A stretch of DNA of 52,971 nt from Bacteriovorax sp. Seq25_V (GTDB taxonomy: Bacteria; Bdellovibrionota; Bacteriovoracia; Bacteriovoracales; Bacteriovoracaceae): the NCBI RefSeq assembly GCF_000447795.1, contig NZ_AUNI01000004.1:1-52971 (forward strand), written 5' to 3'. Both the position numbers and the translations under genes were made by a program. Below, one piece after another: positions 32,825 through 41,987 of this stretch (the first letter of the stretch is position 1; each line of letters opens with the position of its first letter). The notes below the pieces were generated by a model. The model saw only the letters and a program-made list of their open reading frames with translations. It ran no database searches and was not told the origin of the DNA.

Positions 32825-33235
32825 ATGAACCAAAACTTAATATATTTTCCATGTCTTGCAATGATTTTATTAACCGCATTTGTCATGGGGGTAATGTTCT
32901 TAAGAAGAGTCAAGGCCCTTAAAGAAAAGAAAGTTAGCATGAAGCACTTTCGTACCTACTCAACTAATGATGATGTACCAGAACTTGCAATACAAGCAGC
33001 AAGAAATTATACAAACTTACTGGAAACCCCAACCCTTTTCTACGTTGTATGTGTATTTACATTTGTTATGAACCGAGTGGATATCTTTAGTCTTACAATG
33101 GCATGGGTATTTGTTGCTCTCAGAATAATTCATAGCTATATTCATCTAACTCACAACAATGTTATGCATAGGATGAGATCATTTGCTCTAAGCTGGCTTA
33201 TCATTCTTATTCTAGCAATCAGACTGGCCTTTTAG
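32825..33235 (+). CDS. MAPEG-family membrane protein
   Basis: 136 residues with four hydrophobic helices. ARNYTNLLETPTLFYVVCV and WVFVALRIIHSYIHLTHNNV match the conserved N-x-x-E-x-P/A-x-F and R-x-x-H-S-x-x-H features of MAPEG proteins. Eukaryotic relatives are glutathione transferases; bacterial ones are mostly uncharacterised. A strong AAGGAG precedes the ATG. Confidence 0.85.
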   Translation: MNQNLIYFPCLAMILLTAFVMGVMFLRRVKALKEKKVSMKHFRTYSTNDDVPELAIQAARNYTNLLETPTLFYVVCVFTFVMNRVDIFSLTMAWVFVALRIIHSYIHLTHNNVMHRMRSFALSWLIILILAIRLAF

Positions 33236-33250
33236 CTAAGGCCTTTATTT
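33226..33250 (+). terminator. Terminator of the MAPEG gene
   Basis: GGCCTT (33226-33231) / AAGGCC (33238-33243) with a 6-base loop, then TTTATTTTCTTTT. The stem overlaps the gene's last codons. Confidence 0.65.
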
Positions 33251-33742
33251 TCTTTTAAATTTAATAATAATTTTCTTTCCACTCAAGTCAAAGTCAGGGT
33301 TTAGTGAGTCTACATTTTCAGGCACAGGAACAGAACGCATAAAACTTGAGGTGAAACTCGAGATGATTTCTCCTGATTCATTTTTCTCCTCTTTCTTGAT
33401 CTGACCGCTTACCATTATCATCTCATCTTTAATGTTGATTTTAAGGTCATCTTTATTGACCCCTTCAGCGATTATATCAACATACTTAAACTTATCATCC
33501 TCACGAGCTTCTATCTCAACATCATTTGACTCCATAATTGAGCCAGTAATTCCTTGAATCGAATTACCAAAGAATAATTTTTTTATTGCGCCAATATCTC
33601 TAGCATCGCCAGGATTAGAAAATTTTTGCTTTACTTGGGCCTGAGGATCGAATGGGTTAAAGGGTTTACGTTCAGAGCCAGTGCTTTCGCAATGGGCACT
33701 AAGAGAAGAAGTTAATAGCACAAGTAGAGCTAAGTGTTTCAT
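33245..33742 (-). CDS. Exported small heat-shock-like (Hsp20/alpha-crystallin fold) protein
   Basis: 165 residues from the ATG at 33742, right after GGAGG; the longer frame starts inside the promoter. The signal peptide MKHLALLVLLTSSLSAHC predicts export, with Cys at the end of a lipobox-like segment only loosely. The C-terminal ~100 residues follow the alpha-crystallin layout: VEIEAREDDKFKYVDIIAEG, VNKDDLKINIKDEMIMVSGQ, then FMRSVPVPENVDSLN and GKKIIIKFKRK. Small heat-shock proteins are nearly always cytoplasmic, so an exported one is unusual. It lies downstream of mtgA with its own promoter. Confidence 0.7.
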   Translation of the reverse strand: MKHLALLVLLTSSLSAHCESTGSERKPFNPFDPQAQVKQKFSNPGDARDIGAIKKLFFGNSIQGITGSIMESNDVEIEAREDDKFKYVDIIAEGVNKDDLKINIKDEMIMVSGQIKKEEKNESGEIISSFTSSFMRSVPVPENVDSLNPDFDLSGKKIIIKFKRK

Positions 33743-33765
33743 GAGACCTCCATCAGATTTATTAT

Positions 33766-33793
33766 AGGATAAAACGGAGTTAAAAAATGTCAA
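33766..33793 (-). promoter_or_regulatory. Promoter of the exported Hsp20-like gene
   Basis: Perfect TTGACA (33793-33788), a 16-base spacer, TATCCT (33771-33766), 23 bases before the ATG. Sigma-70 type, not heat-shock type. Confidence 0.6.
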
Positions 33794-33810
33794 GATTATG
33801 AAAATTTTTA

Positions 33811-34551
33811 TTAAAACCTAAAAAGTAAAGGCTCACCTTTTACTTCAGTTGCTCGATCTTTAGTGATGACTTTTGCAATTGCAAGTTTATCAATTATTGA
33901 GTCAACCACTTGAGATGCAAAAATAGTTAATTCTTTATCATAGAAAGATTGAGCATAACGTACAGGACTTGGTAAGAGCATCGCAAGAAAAGCTCCTTCT
34001 TTCACCTCTAAATTCTTTGCTGATTTAGCAAAGTAGAACTGAGAGGCCTGGTTGATTCCATAGAGATCTTCTCCGTATTGAATAATATTAAGATAACTTT
34101 CTAAAATTTTATCTTTACTTAAGTAGTGCTCAAGGGCAATTGAACTTCCAAGCTCTAACACTTTTCTAAGAAAAGATCGCTCCGAATCAAAAAGAAGATT
34201 CTTAGCTAATTGTTGTGTAATAGTACTTGCACCACGAAGTTTTTTTCCATCGATGGCATCCATGAGAGCGATTTCTATTTGCTCATAATCAAACCCATGA
34301 TGATCAAAAAAAGCCCAGTCTTCACTGATAACAATTGCCATATAGGCATCTTTAGGAATTGCAGAAATCTTTATCCAAGATTTTGGTCTTTGGGAAACAA
34401 CCTTATAAGACACACCACCTTCTTTAGGCTTGGTGATCTCAACATATCCTTCTCTGAGCGCTTTAATCTGGGAGATTCCTAGAACTTGGTAGAGCCATCC
34501 TCCAAGCGCTAAAACCCCAATGAATGTGAGTATTAATAGTTTCTTCATCAT
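33811..34551 (-). CDS. mtgA: Monofunctional peptidoglycan glycosyltransferase
   Basis: 246 residues. One N-terminal membrane anchor (LLILTFIGVLALGGWLYQVL), then a GT51 domain: VISEDWAFFDHHGFDYEQIE (catalytic Glu in E-D-x-x-F-x-x-H-x-G), LRGASTITQQLAKNLLF, KILESYLNIIQYGEDLYGIN and a second glutamate region. It polymerises lipid II into glycan strands without a transpeptidase domain. The start has two adjacent ATGs and no close Shine-Dalgarno. Confidence 0.93.
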   Translation of the reverse strand: MMKKLLILTFIGVLALGGWLYQVLGISQIKALREGYVEITKPKEGGVSYKVVSQRPKSWIKISAIPKDAYMAIVISEDWAFFDHHGFDYEQIEIALMDAIDGKKLRGASTITQQLAKNLLFDSERSFLRKVLELGSSIALEHYLSKDKILESYLNIIQYGEDLYGINQASQFYFAKSAKNLEVKEGAFLAMLLPSPVRYAQSFYDKELTIFASQVVDSIIDKLAIAKVITKDRATEVKGEPLLFRF

Positions 34552-34616
34552 AAAAAATAGTTCAAGACTCCTTATAATAATTGAGCTATAACGATGTCAA
34601 ACAGGGAGATGTAAAA

Positions 34617-35024
34617 ATGACAGAGAATCCACTTTACAACGCACTAGACCCAAAGAAAAACAAATACTTAGGTCTACCAAAGAATAAACTACTTAAATAC
34701 TGTAAAGATAAAAATATTGATGCTGAATATGATGACGATGCTGAAGATTTATCATTTCTTCTTTATCGTTATGAAGAAAATGAAAAGATGACTTTCGAAG
34801 AGATTAAGGAAGCTGTAGATTCAATCGGGCTTGAATCTACAGATAGACAGCACGAAAATCTTATGGTGCTCATTACTTACGAACTAGCACTTCTTGATCT
34901 AATGGATTGTGAAAGAGATGAACTTGAAGAACTTTGCGATGAGTATGAGATTGAGTTTGAAGGTAAAGAGGATGATCAGTTAATTGTTGATCTTGCAATT
35001 GCCTTACTTACAACAGAAGAATAA
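34617..35024 (+). CDS. Small acidic protein with a duplicated SAP/HeH-like motif
   Basis: 135 residues from the ATG at 34617 (GGGAG upstream; the open frame runs 12 codons further up). Strongly acidic. Two segments align with each other: NKLLKYCKDKNIDAEYDDDA and RDELEELCDEYEIEFEGKED, each a 'L..yC....I......d' helix-extended-helix pattern like SAP or HeH motifs, which in other proteins bind nucleic acid; here the charge argues against direct DNA binding. The function is unknown. A terminator follows. Confidence 0.6.
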   Translation: MTENPLYNALDPKKNKYLGLPKNKLLKYCKDKNIDAEYDDDAEDLSFLLYRYEENEKMTFEEIKEAVDSIGLESTDRQHENLMVLITYELALLDLMDCERDELEELCDEYEIEFEGKEDDQLIVDLAIALLTTEE

Positions 35025-35031
35025 CTAAAAG

Positions 35032-35058
35032 AAAGGGTTACATTTGTAACCCTTTTTT
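35032..35058. terminator. Shared bidirectional terminator
   Basis: GGGTTAC (35035-35041) / GTAACCC (35046-35052), 4-base loop, A-run on the left, TTTTTT on the right. It lies between two convergent stops (35024 and 35063) and works in both readings. Confidence 0.85.
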
Positions 35059-35062
35059 AATT

Positions 35063-36811
35063 CTATGTTAATGACTTAATAGTTTCCTCTAGCATATGTT
35101 CATATTCTACTTCTTTCAACTTTTCTTCAACAACTTCTTCAATATGATATTCCTGTGATAGTCCGATATATATTGAGTAAATAGATACTAATAATATTAG
35201 AGCAAACGGAAGTCCTGTGCATATCGCAGCTGTTTGCAATGTCGTCAATCCTCCACCAAGTAACAAGGTGACAGCAAGAATCCCCTCCATCACGGCCCAA
35301 AAGATTCTTTGGGGTATTGGTGAATCAAGTTTCCCACCTGACGTTAAATGATCAACAACAAGTGAACCTGAATCCGAAGATGTCACAAAGAACACGGAAA
35401 CAAGTATGATCGCAATAAAAGACAGAAGACCAGATAATGGGTAATCTTCAAGTAAAACAAAGAGTGCTGTCGCAACATTATCTTTTACGGCCGCCGAAAT
35501 ATTTCCATGATGATTTAACTCACTAAAGATTGCAGTACCGCCAAATACACTCATCCAAATAAATGAAAGAAGAGATGGTATTAAAATTACACCAATAATA
35601 AATTCTCTAACTGTTCTTCCTTTAGAAATACGAGCAATAAACATCCCTACAAATGGTGACCATGAAATCCACCATGCCCAGTAAAAGACTGTCCATCCTC
35701 CCTGCCAATTAGTGTCTTTAAAGGTCTCTGTCCAAAGACTAAGCTGAGGTAATTTTTGAATGTAGAAACCGATACTCTGAGTGAATCCTCCAAGGATAAA
35801 AACAGTTGGTCCAACAACAAGTAAGAAAAGCATAAATATGGCAGCGAGCCCCATATTAATCCCACTTAAATACTTTACACCTTTATCAAGTCCAGATGCC
35901 ACAGAAAGAGTCGCAAATCCTGTGATAATACAAATTAGAATCACTTGCACTGTAACTGAAATTTCAACATCAAATAGTTTGTTTAATCCGGCATTCACTT
36001 GCTGAACACCAAAACCAAGGGAAGTCGCTAAACCTGCGAGAGTCGCAAGAACAGAGAGCACATCAATTACATTTCCCCAAAAACCATATATTCGCTCACC
36101 AAGAAGAGGATAGAAAATACTTCGAATTGTAAGTGGGAGACCGCGGTTAAAACTAAAGAAAGCGAGTCCTAAACCAACTAGTGCATAAATTGACCATGGG
36201 TGAAGTCCCCAGTGAAAGAACGTCACGGCCATCGCTGCTTGAGCAGCTTCTGCGGATCCAGGGGCAAGAGAATTAAACATCGGAGACGGTGCTTGAAGAT
36301 GACTAATAGGTTCACCGACACTCCAAAACATAAGTCCGATGCCCATCCCTGCACTAAGGAGCATGGCATACCACGCCTTTCTTGAAAACTCTGGCTTTGC
36401 CTTTATGCCTCCAATTCGAATACTCCCAAAACGGCTAAAGGCAAAAAACAAGCAGGCAATCACCATGATATTTGAACTTAAAATAAAGAACCATCCCGAC
36501 TTTACAGAAATGACTTTCAGCACTTCAGCAAAAAACTCTTTTGATTCTGTTTGAAACATCAGACAGAGAGTTATAAAAACGACAAGTAGTGCTGAGGCAA
36601 TAAATGTAACCTGAGGATGAATATCAAAACCATATCCTGTCCAGTTACTCTCCCCCGGCTCCTGCGCAGGAGAATCATTGAACAAAGATGAAGTAGGTTT
36701 AATCTGCAAACCTTTAAATGGTTCACGATCTTGAATGGCCCGCTTCCGCGCTTTCTTTTCCGCTTTTTCAAGCTTATTTAATAATTGTGTCTTTTCATTG
36801 TGATCTTCCAT
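35063..36811 (-). CDS. BCCT-family betaine/carnitine/choline transporter
   Basis: 582 residues with about twelve membrane helices. Family signatures: MFWSVGEPISHLQAPSP, FHWGLHPWSIYALVGL, and the tryptophan-rich WTVFYWAWWISWSPFVGMFI followed by ARISKGRTVREFI. It takes up osmoprotectants by proton or sodium symport and suits a marine or brackish life. It has hydrophilic N- and C-terminal tails. The leader on the minus strand holds a hairpin (36863-36836). Confidence 0.93.
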   Translation of the reverse strand: MEDHNEKTQLLNKLEKAEKKARKRAIQDREPFKGLQIKPTSSLFNDSPAQEPGESNWTGYGFDIHPQVTFIASALLVVFITLCLMFQTESKEFFAEVLKVISVKSGWFFILSSNIMVIACLFFAFSRFGSIRIGGIKAKPEFSRKAWYAMLLSAGMGIGLMFWSVGEPISHLQAPSPMFNSLAPGSAEAAQAAMAVTFFHWGLHPWSIYALVGLGLAFFSFNRGLPLTIRSIFYPLLGERIYGFWGNVIDVLSVLATLAGLATSLGFGVQQVNAGLNKLFDVEISVTVQVILICIITGFATLSVASGLDKGVKYLSGINMGLAAIFMLFLLVVGPTVFILGGFTQSIGFYIQKLPQLSLWTETFKDTNWQGGWTVFYWAWWISWSPFVGMFIARISKGRTVREFIIGVILIPSLLSFIWMSVFGGTAIFSELNHHGNISAAVKDNVATALFVLLEDYPLSGLLSFIAIILVSVFFVTSSDSGSLVVDHLTSGGKLDSPIPQRIFWAVMEGILAVTLLLGGGLTTLQTAAICTGLPFALILLVSIYSIYIGLSQEYHIEEVVEEKLKEVEYEHMLEETIKSLT

Positions 36812-36835
36812 AGACTCTCTTTTTTATAAATTTAA

Positions 36836-36863
36836 TTCCTCCTTACATAATCGTATGGAGGAA
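36836..36863 (-). promoter_or_regulatory. Hairpin in the leader of the BCCT transporter gene
   Basis: TTCCTCC (36836-36842) pairs with GGAGGAA (36857-36863), and inside that TAC with GTA, leaving a 6-base loop with one A-A mismatch. It lies 25-52 bases before the ATG. One arm carries GGAGG, so it could mask or supply a ribosome-binding signal. No T-tract follows on either strand. Confidence 0.35.
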
Positions 36864-36915
36864 CCATTCATTTATAAAAAACTGAGAGAGTTAGGAAAAA
36901 GCGAATCGCTCAATA

Positions 36916-39888
36916 TTAATTATTCAGCATGCGACGAGATTCCTCATTTCTTATTAACTTCATAGAGTTAGCTTTAGAAATAATAGAATACTGAGTCCCC
37001 GAGTTGTCTTCGATAACCTCAAGCTTTCCATCTGCTATTTGTTTAACAATTCTAAGTTTAGCCTTATCATTACTTTCCATAAACTTATTGAATGCTTCAA
37101 TATAATCTGGTGATAAATCTTTATCTGAAACGTCTACTGCATTTGCAAAATGTACAGAAACATCATTCTCTAATTCAACTCCATCTTTATTAATAAGTTG
37201 AAATAAGTTAGTTACCGCAACAGTTTCGTAATCATTTTTTGGCTTATCATCTTTGCTACCAACTTTTAAATTAGCTTCAATCGATTCGTTATCCTGTAAT
37301 TCCTTAAGAACTGCAAATGCTGGTGAATTCTCATCTTCAAATTGTCCATTGACAACAGGATTACCTTGGCGTGCAGTTGGAATAACTCCAACAGATGAGC
37401 TGTTAACACTACTTGAAATACCTTGAGAGATACTACCAGACGAAGAAACCGACTTTGCCGAAGCTGACGCTCTACTTTGAGTTTTTCGAGTATTTGAAGT
37501 GGTCGCTATACTTTGATTTTGTACACTTTCTACTTCTTGAGATTTACTACTTTCCTTATCATCTAAACTATTGCTTAGTTTTGCAAGCTTCGCTTCTAAC
37601 TCACCCTTCTTCTTTTCAAAGTTTTCCATAACAGTAGTCTTCTTAGTGTTATTTGCTTTACCAAAAAGTTTTTCAAGCTCCGCCTCTGCTGCTTGATTTT
37701 TTTGTGCTGCTGACAGTTTTTGAGAACTATTATTCTCTGACAAACTTCCCTCTTGAGCTACGTACTCTTTTGCAGCTTTAATTTCAGCGACTCTTTGGTC
37801 ATAGACAGAATTTGCTACATCTCTACTAACACCAGACTCTTGTGCAATCCTATCAACCATCTGCTCACGATTTGATTCATTATAAACATTTTCAAGAGCA
37901 GCAGCTTTCTGGGCCATCTCCTGAACTGAGTTGGCGCCTAAAATCTCTTTTGCTTGCTTCAGAGAACTCACCTCTTTACTCTTCGCTTCAGATTTTTCTC
38001 TCGCACTTCTTCCTTCTTCCCCAAACACATCAACAGCTTTTGAAGCAATTCCCGTTGCGACAGCAGCTTTTCCTAAACTCGCAAGCTTATCTATATTTGT
38101 ATTAGAGTTTTCGTCTTTCTTATGATGAGAAGAATTAGAGCTTCCATTTGTTTGCCCGTCATTTCCTTTATTATGCTGATTTTGGCCACTCTTTCCATGG
38201 TCCAAAGCAAGAGAGTCCTGTTGTTTATTATTTGTTGTCTTCTCTTCTACTCTTTTGGCCTTATCTTCGAATCTTGAATCACGACTTTTAGTATCTCTAG
38301 AACCAACACCCGTAGAGGAACTTGCAACATCTTTAGGCTTATTATTTTGATTTGAGTGTCCAGCAATATGCTGATATTCAGATCTAACCTTTTGAGAAGT
38401 ACGTGTTCCTCTAATCGCTACATTTCGTTTTGTGTGATCATCACGCTTATCAATTACTTGTCTAACTATTCTTCTCTCATCATACTTAGCATCCATAGCT
38501 AAGGCTATTCGAGATCTTCTGGCAACAGCTCCAGATCCAGCGCTAGCTAAAATTCTATTCGATGTGTTTACACCCATTCTCGACATTCTCTTAGACATAC
38601 GAAGAGGATCACTTAAAAAATCCCCAACAGCTAAGGTTGCCTTTACAACTTTTAGCTCTTCTACATGAGCAATAATTTTTTCAGATAATGCCTTACCTTT
38701 TTTTAGTATCTCAGCAGATCTAGCAATTGCTGTAGAAGCAGTACCACCAACATTTTTTACACTTGTTATAATTTTACTTTCAGCTTTAATTGCAGCAACT
38801 GCTGCCGGAGATTTCATCGTTGGAGAAACTTTTTGAATTTTTGTTGCAACTTTTTGTGAAAGCTTTCTCAGTGTATGAGCACCAACTTTTGCACCAATTG
38901 ACACCATATTACCAGCACCAGCGGTAAAGACCATCACCCCAAGCTCTGATGTAATTGCTCCAACGGCAGCACATGTTGCGTTTATCTTATCATTACAGTC
39001 GATACACTCGTAACTAGCAAGCGGAGTCTTACACTCTGACATATGTGGTGTCCCCTCCCATTCCTGGCAGAGAACCGAAGATCTAATCCAAGTGTCGAGA
39101 CTCTTTTTCATATTAGACATCATATCTGCAAAGTATCCAGCAGGATCTTCAGTTAACTTCTTTACATCTTCATCTGTTTTTTCAGACATTGCATGAGCTT
39201 CATCTAACTTACTATCAAACCAACTAGATGGGCTAAAAAGATAGCTTGTTCCAGTTTTTACCACATCCCACACACTAGTCATTGTTGACCAAAAGCTTGA
39301 AAGAAAAGCAGTGGTAACTTCTGTAAGACAGTCACCTTGACCCTTGTCAAGACAATCAGAAGGAAGTTCATCATCTCCTTTCACTTTCTTTGCGAGACCA
39401 TTACTAATTCTCTTACTTACGAATTCAGGCAATAATGTTTCCGCAGCGGCATTTATTGAACGATAACTATTACAGGTCCAGACATTCTCACAGCTGTCCT
39501 GATTCTTTTTTACTTCCTGAGGTGTACACTTCACCTGCGCAGTCGCATCTGCTGCCATAAGCTTCAATTTCTCGATCTCAGACGTTTGAAGAACATCCTC
39601 ACCGGAACATGTCACTTCTCCTAAAAGCGCGTCAGGCATACCTGCATTGTTATCTCCTGAAGCACTTTCCTCTTCAGCATCTTGAACATCATCATTAATT
39701 TCGAGCGCTAGTTTTAAACAGGTATCATCTATTTGTTCAACATAGTTGTCGGGAAGAATTTCTTCACCATTAAAACAACTACTCTCCAAAAGACCTACTT
39801 TTTCATCAAAAGCTAACTCACGAGCATGCGCTTGAGTTAGACATAAGATACATAAGATAAATAACTGTTTTTTAACTAGAGAAAACAT
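36916..39888 (-). CDS. Large secreted protein with cysteine-rich head, disordered middle and folded tail
   Basis: 990 residues, signal peptide (FSLVKKQLFILCILCLTQAHA). Residues about 30-330 hold some sixteen Cys, several as close pairs (CIDCNDKINATC). A hydrophobic patch follows (LGVMVFTAGAGNMVSIGAKV), then a basic region (RMSKRMSRMG). About 490-620 is low-complexity and rich in Ser, Asn, Lys and Asp. About 650-800 is charged and probably coiled-coil. After a Ser-rich linker, a final ~130-residue domain (SPAFAVLKELQDNESIEANL to the end) looks globular. No enzyme motif or family recognised; size and layout resemble secreted effectors or surface proteins. Confidence 0.7.
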   Translation of the reverse strand: MFSLVKKQLFILCILCLTQAHARELAFDEKVGLLESSCFNGEEILPDNYVEQIDDTCLKLALEINDDVQDAEEESASGDNNAGMPDALLGEVTCSGEDVLQTSEIEKLKLMAADATAQVKCTPQEVKKNQDSCENVWTCNSYRSINAAAETLLPEFVSKRISNGLAKKVKGDDELPSDCLDKGQGDCLTEVTTAFLSSFWSTMTSVWDVVKTGTSYLFSPSSWFDSKLDEAHAMSEKTDEDVKKLTEDPAGYFADMMSNMKKSLDTWIRSSVLCQEWEGTPHMSECKTPLASYECIDCNDKINATCAAVGAITSELGVMVFTAGAGNMVSIGAKVGAHTLRKLSQKVATKIQKVSPTMKSPAAVAAIKAESKIITSVKNVGGTASTAIARSAEILKKGKALSEKIIAHVEELKVVKATLAVGDFLSDPLRMSKRMSRMGVNTSNRILASAGSGAVARRSRIALAMDAKYDERRIVRQVIDKRDDHTKRNVAIRGTRTSQKVRSEYQHIAGHSNQNNKPKDVASSSTGVGSRDTKSRDSRFEDKAKRVEEKTTNNKQQDSLALDHGKSGQNQHNKGNDGQTNGSSNSSHHKKDENSNTNIDKLASLGKAAVATGIASKAVDVFGEEGRSAREKSEAKSKEVSSLKQAKEILGANSVQEMAQKAAALENVYNESNREQMVDRIAQESGVSRDVANSVYDQRVAEIKAAKEYVAQEGSLSENNSSQKLSAAQKNQAAEAELEKLFGKANNTKKTTVMENFEKKKGELEAKLAKLSNSLDDKESSKSQEVESVQNQSIATTSNTRKTQSRASASAKSVSSSGSISQGISSSVNSSSVGVIPTARQGNPVVNGQFEDENSPAFAVLKELQDNESIEANLKVGSKDDKPKNDYETVAVTNLFQLINKDGVELENDVSVHFANAVDVSDKDLSPDYIEAFNKFMESNDKAKLRIVKQIADGKLEVIEDNSGTQYSIISKANSMKLIRNEESRRMLNN

Positions 39889-40035
39889 TTTATGTGTACC
39901 GTTCCTTTTTTTCCTATCAGTGTAATTAATCGAATCATTTGTTAAAATACTTTAATACTTCGCAAGAGTTTTCGAAGTTAATTTTTTTAAATTAAGATGA
40001 AGTAAAATTAATTTGTTGATACAATTAAGGACATT

Positions 40036-40587
40036 ATGTTGAGTAACTTTAGAAGATCCATTTTAAAACAACTACTTGTAGTATTTTTTCTACCTACGTT
40101 AAGTTCCTATGCTAAATTAAATACCTATAGTATTTCTGAAAAAACATTTTCTATTGATGTCGATAAAAGTTGGCAATTTGTAGAAAACTTATCAAGTTCA
40201 CCACTTGTTTTACTTGGGCCAGTGAAAGACAAGAAAAGAATTGTGGTATCAGTAAGTCCAACAACAGTAAAAGATTTCAAGTTTGATGAAAAGAAAATTG
40301 AAACCTCTGTTTCTGATTACGAGCAGGGCCGTAAAAAATGGCTAGCAAAAAATAAAGGGCAGTTAATTAGATTTTTACCATACTCGCACGAGTCTTGGAA
40401 AAATATCAAGGAAGTACATTCAATCGGGTTTCAATATAAAGTTCTTGGAACAACATACTTTGAAAGAACTTACTTCTTTAATTGTGTCGATGAACTATTC
40501 AATATCAATACTCTATTTACAGAGAAGCAATATAAGAAAAGTAATCATATTGTAGATAGTATGCTTCACTCAATAGACTGTAAGTGA
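40036..40587 (+). CDS. Secreted protein of unknown function
   Basis: 183 residues with a signal peptide ending SSYA. The mature part begins KLNTYSISEKTFSIDVDKSW and resembles the PsbP/DUF1795 layout (strand-rich, 'F.i..P..W.' start) only loosely. Two C-terminal Cys could pair. AAGGA precedes the ATG. The stop abuts the convergent gene with no gap. Confidence 0.6.
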   Translation: MLSNFRRSILKQLLVVFFLPTLSSYAKLNTYSISEKTFSIDVDKSWQFVENLSSSPLVLLGPVKDKKRIVVSVSPTTVKDFKFDEKKIETSVSDYEQGRKKWLAKNKGQLIRFLPYSHESWKNIKEVHSIGFQYKVLGTTYFERTYFFNCVDELFNINTLFTEKQYKKSNHIVDSMLHSIDCK

Positions 40588-41112
40588 TTAGATTGGAAAT
40601 ATAAACCCAAGACTATGATGACTAATAACTGGGGTGACGAGATTCATCATCTTCACCTCCAGTGACTTAGAAGTATAAAGAACAAAATTCATTTCAACTC
40701 CAACAATTGGTACAAAGTAGAAATTTCCAACGTTGGCAAAGTATGCTCCCTCAGAGAAATCAAAACCTTCTTGATCAAAATGATAAAAACCAACTGTAGC
40801 TTGAAGCTCTACTCGCTCGCTCTGATAAAATTGATACGAATATGTTCCGCCCCATATTGGTTTACAATAGGAATTCTCTCCTACTAGAAAGCCCCACTGT
40901 TCATTCTCACTGCTTTGCACTCTAAATGATTTAAGATCTGTATAGATAATCCCTGACCCCTCTGAAAGCTCATTACATAAAGGCTTAGAGTATTTACCTT
41001 CAGGCTTTTGAATATGAGGAGTTATTCCACCAACGATATAACTAAACTCCGAGGCCTTGGTCACAGAAGTAATTAGCAACAAAATATTAAGAACAATTAG
41101 TTTTCTCATCAT
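40588..41112 (-). CDS. Small outer-membrane barrel-like protein
   Basis: About 174 residues from the paired ATGs at 41112/41109 (signal peptide MRKLIVLNILLLITSVTKAS). The open frame extends 35 codons to 41217 with GAGGA abutting that ATG, so the start is uncertain. The mature part alternates in beta-strand fashion (GGTYSYQFYQSERVELQATV, YFVPIVGVEMNFVLY) and ends with the aromatic-terminated GFIFPI. Two Cys. No family recognised. Confidence 0.55.
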   Translation of the reverse strand: MMRKLIVLNILLLITSVTKASEFSYIVGGITPHIQKPEGKYSKPLCNELSEGSGIIYTDLKSFRVQSSENEQWGFLVGENSYCKPIWGGTYSYQFYQSERVELQATVGFYHFDQEGFDFSEGAYFANVGNFYFVPIVGVEMNFVLYTSKSLEVKMMNLVTPVISHHSLGFIFPI

Positions 41113-41267
41113 TGCTAATAATTCAAGATCTGGGCCATCTACAGAGTCGTAACTAGCTGAAATAAACGAAACAACTCCTATGAACTTAGACAGCTGCCTA
41201 GCTTGTAGACATTCCATTCCTCGAAAGGATACACTTTTTCAAAGTATTCATACACAGGGAGCAGAGG

Positions 41268-41708
41268 ATGAAACTATTTCTAGCATTAATCACATTATAT
41301 TCAACAACAGTATTTGGAGATTGTGGGACTTCATTTAACAACGGAGTTAACCATTACAATTTTGCAACTACTTATTTCAACACTGGTGTAGACGAATACA
41401 ACAGAGCGGTTGAGGAAGCTTCAAAGCCAACACCTAATTTTGATATTGTTTGTAGAAATTTACTGAACTCTTATGCGGGATTTTTTACTGCAAAGAATTC
41501 ATTTAAAGAGTGCCGTGATAATTTTGCAGAAGCTGTAAAGTCATGTAGCGGAGATAATAAACTAACAGCAATGAAGTATAGTAATGTTTGTTATGAGGCC
41601 CTACAAACGTCTCTTGCAAATATCAACGCTGTTGAAGGAAATATTAAAGGTACATGTTACACAAGACAACCACTTCAAGAACAAGAACTATTTGAACTAG
41701 GAAACTAG
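41268..41708 (+). CDS. Small secreted helical protein
   Basis: 146 residues, signal peptide ending VFG, then six Cys across a helical mature part (NGVNHYNFATTYFNTGVDEY, a run of Tyr/Asn-rich repeats). An SD-like AGAGG precedes the ATG. A terminator follows. No family recognised. Confidence 0.6.
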   Translation: MKLFLALITLYSTTVFGDCGTSFNNGVNHYNFATTYFNTGVDEYNRAVEEASKPTPNFDIVCRNLLNSYAGFFTAKNSFKECRDNFAEAVKSCSGDNKLTAMKYSNVCYEALQTSLANINAVEGNIKGTCYTRQPLQEQELFELGN

Positions 41709-41718
41709 AAACAAAAAA

Positions 41719-41740
41719 GGGAGCATCAGCTCCCTTCTCT
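41719..41740. terminator. Shared bidirectional terminator before cspA
   Basis: GGGAGC (41719-41724) / GCTCCC (41729-41734) with ATCA loop, A-run at left, TTCTCTTT at right. Serves the secreted gene and, on the minus strand, the cold-shock gene. Confidence 0.85.
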
Positions 41741-41769
41741 TTAGTTAATTATATAAAAATTTATTTTAA

Positions 41770-41964
41770 TTATATACGATTAACTTTTACAGCACATGGA
41801 CCTTTTAATCCGTCGCCTACTTCGTACTCAACTTTGTCACCGTCAGAGATTTGTCCACCTTCAACACCAGTGATGTGTACGAATAAGTCTTTTCCTCCGT
41901 CATCTGGAGTAATAAAACCGAAGCCTTTTTCTTGATTAAAAAATTTAACTTTACCTGTTTCCAT
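41770..41964 (-). CDS. Cold-shock protein (CspA family)
   Basis: 64 residues, OB fold that binds single-stranded RNA/DNA. RNP1 (KGFGFI) and RNP2 (LFVHI) are both present: GKVKFFNQEKGFGFITPDDG, KDLFVHITGVEG. The end GLKGPCAVKVNRI is the usual finish with a Pro-Cys variation. AAAGGA lies before the ATG. The leader is about 57 bases with a strong hairpin. Confidence 0.96.
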   Translation of the reverse strand: METGKVKFFNQEKGFGFITPDDGGKDLFVHITGVEGGQISDGDKVEYEVGDGLKGPCAVKVNRI

Positions 41965-41987
41965 AAAAATTCCTTTAAAACATAAAC

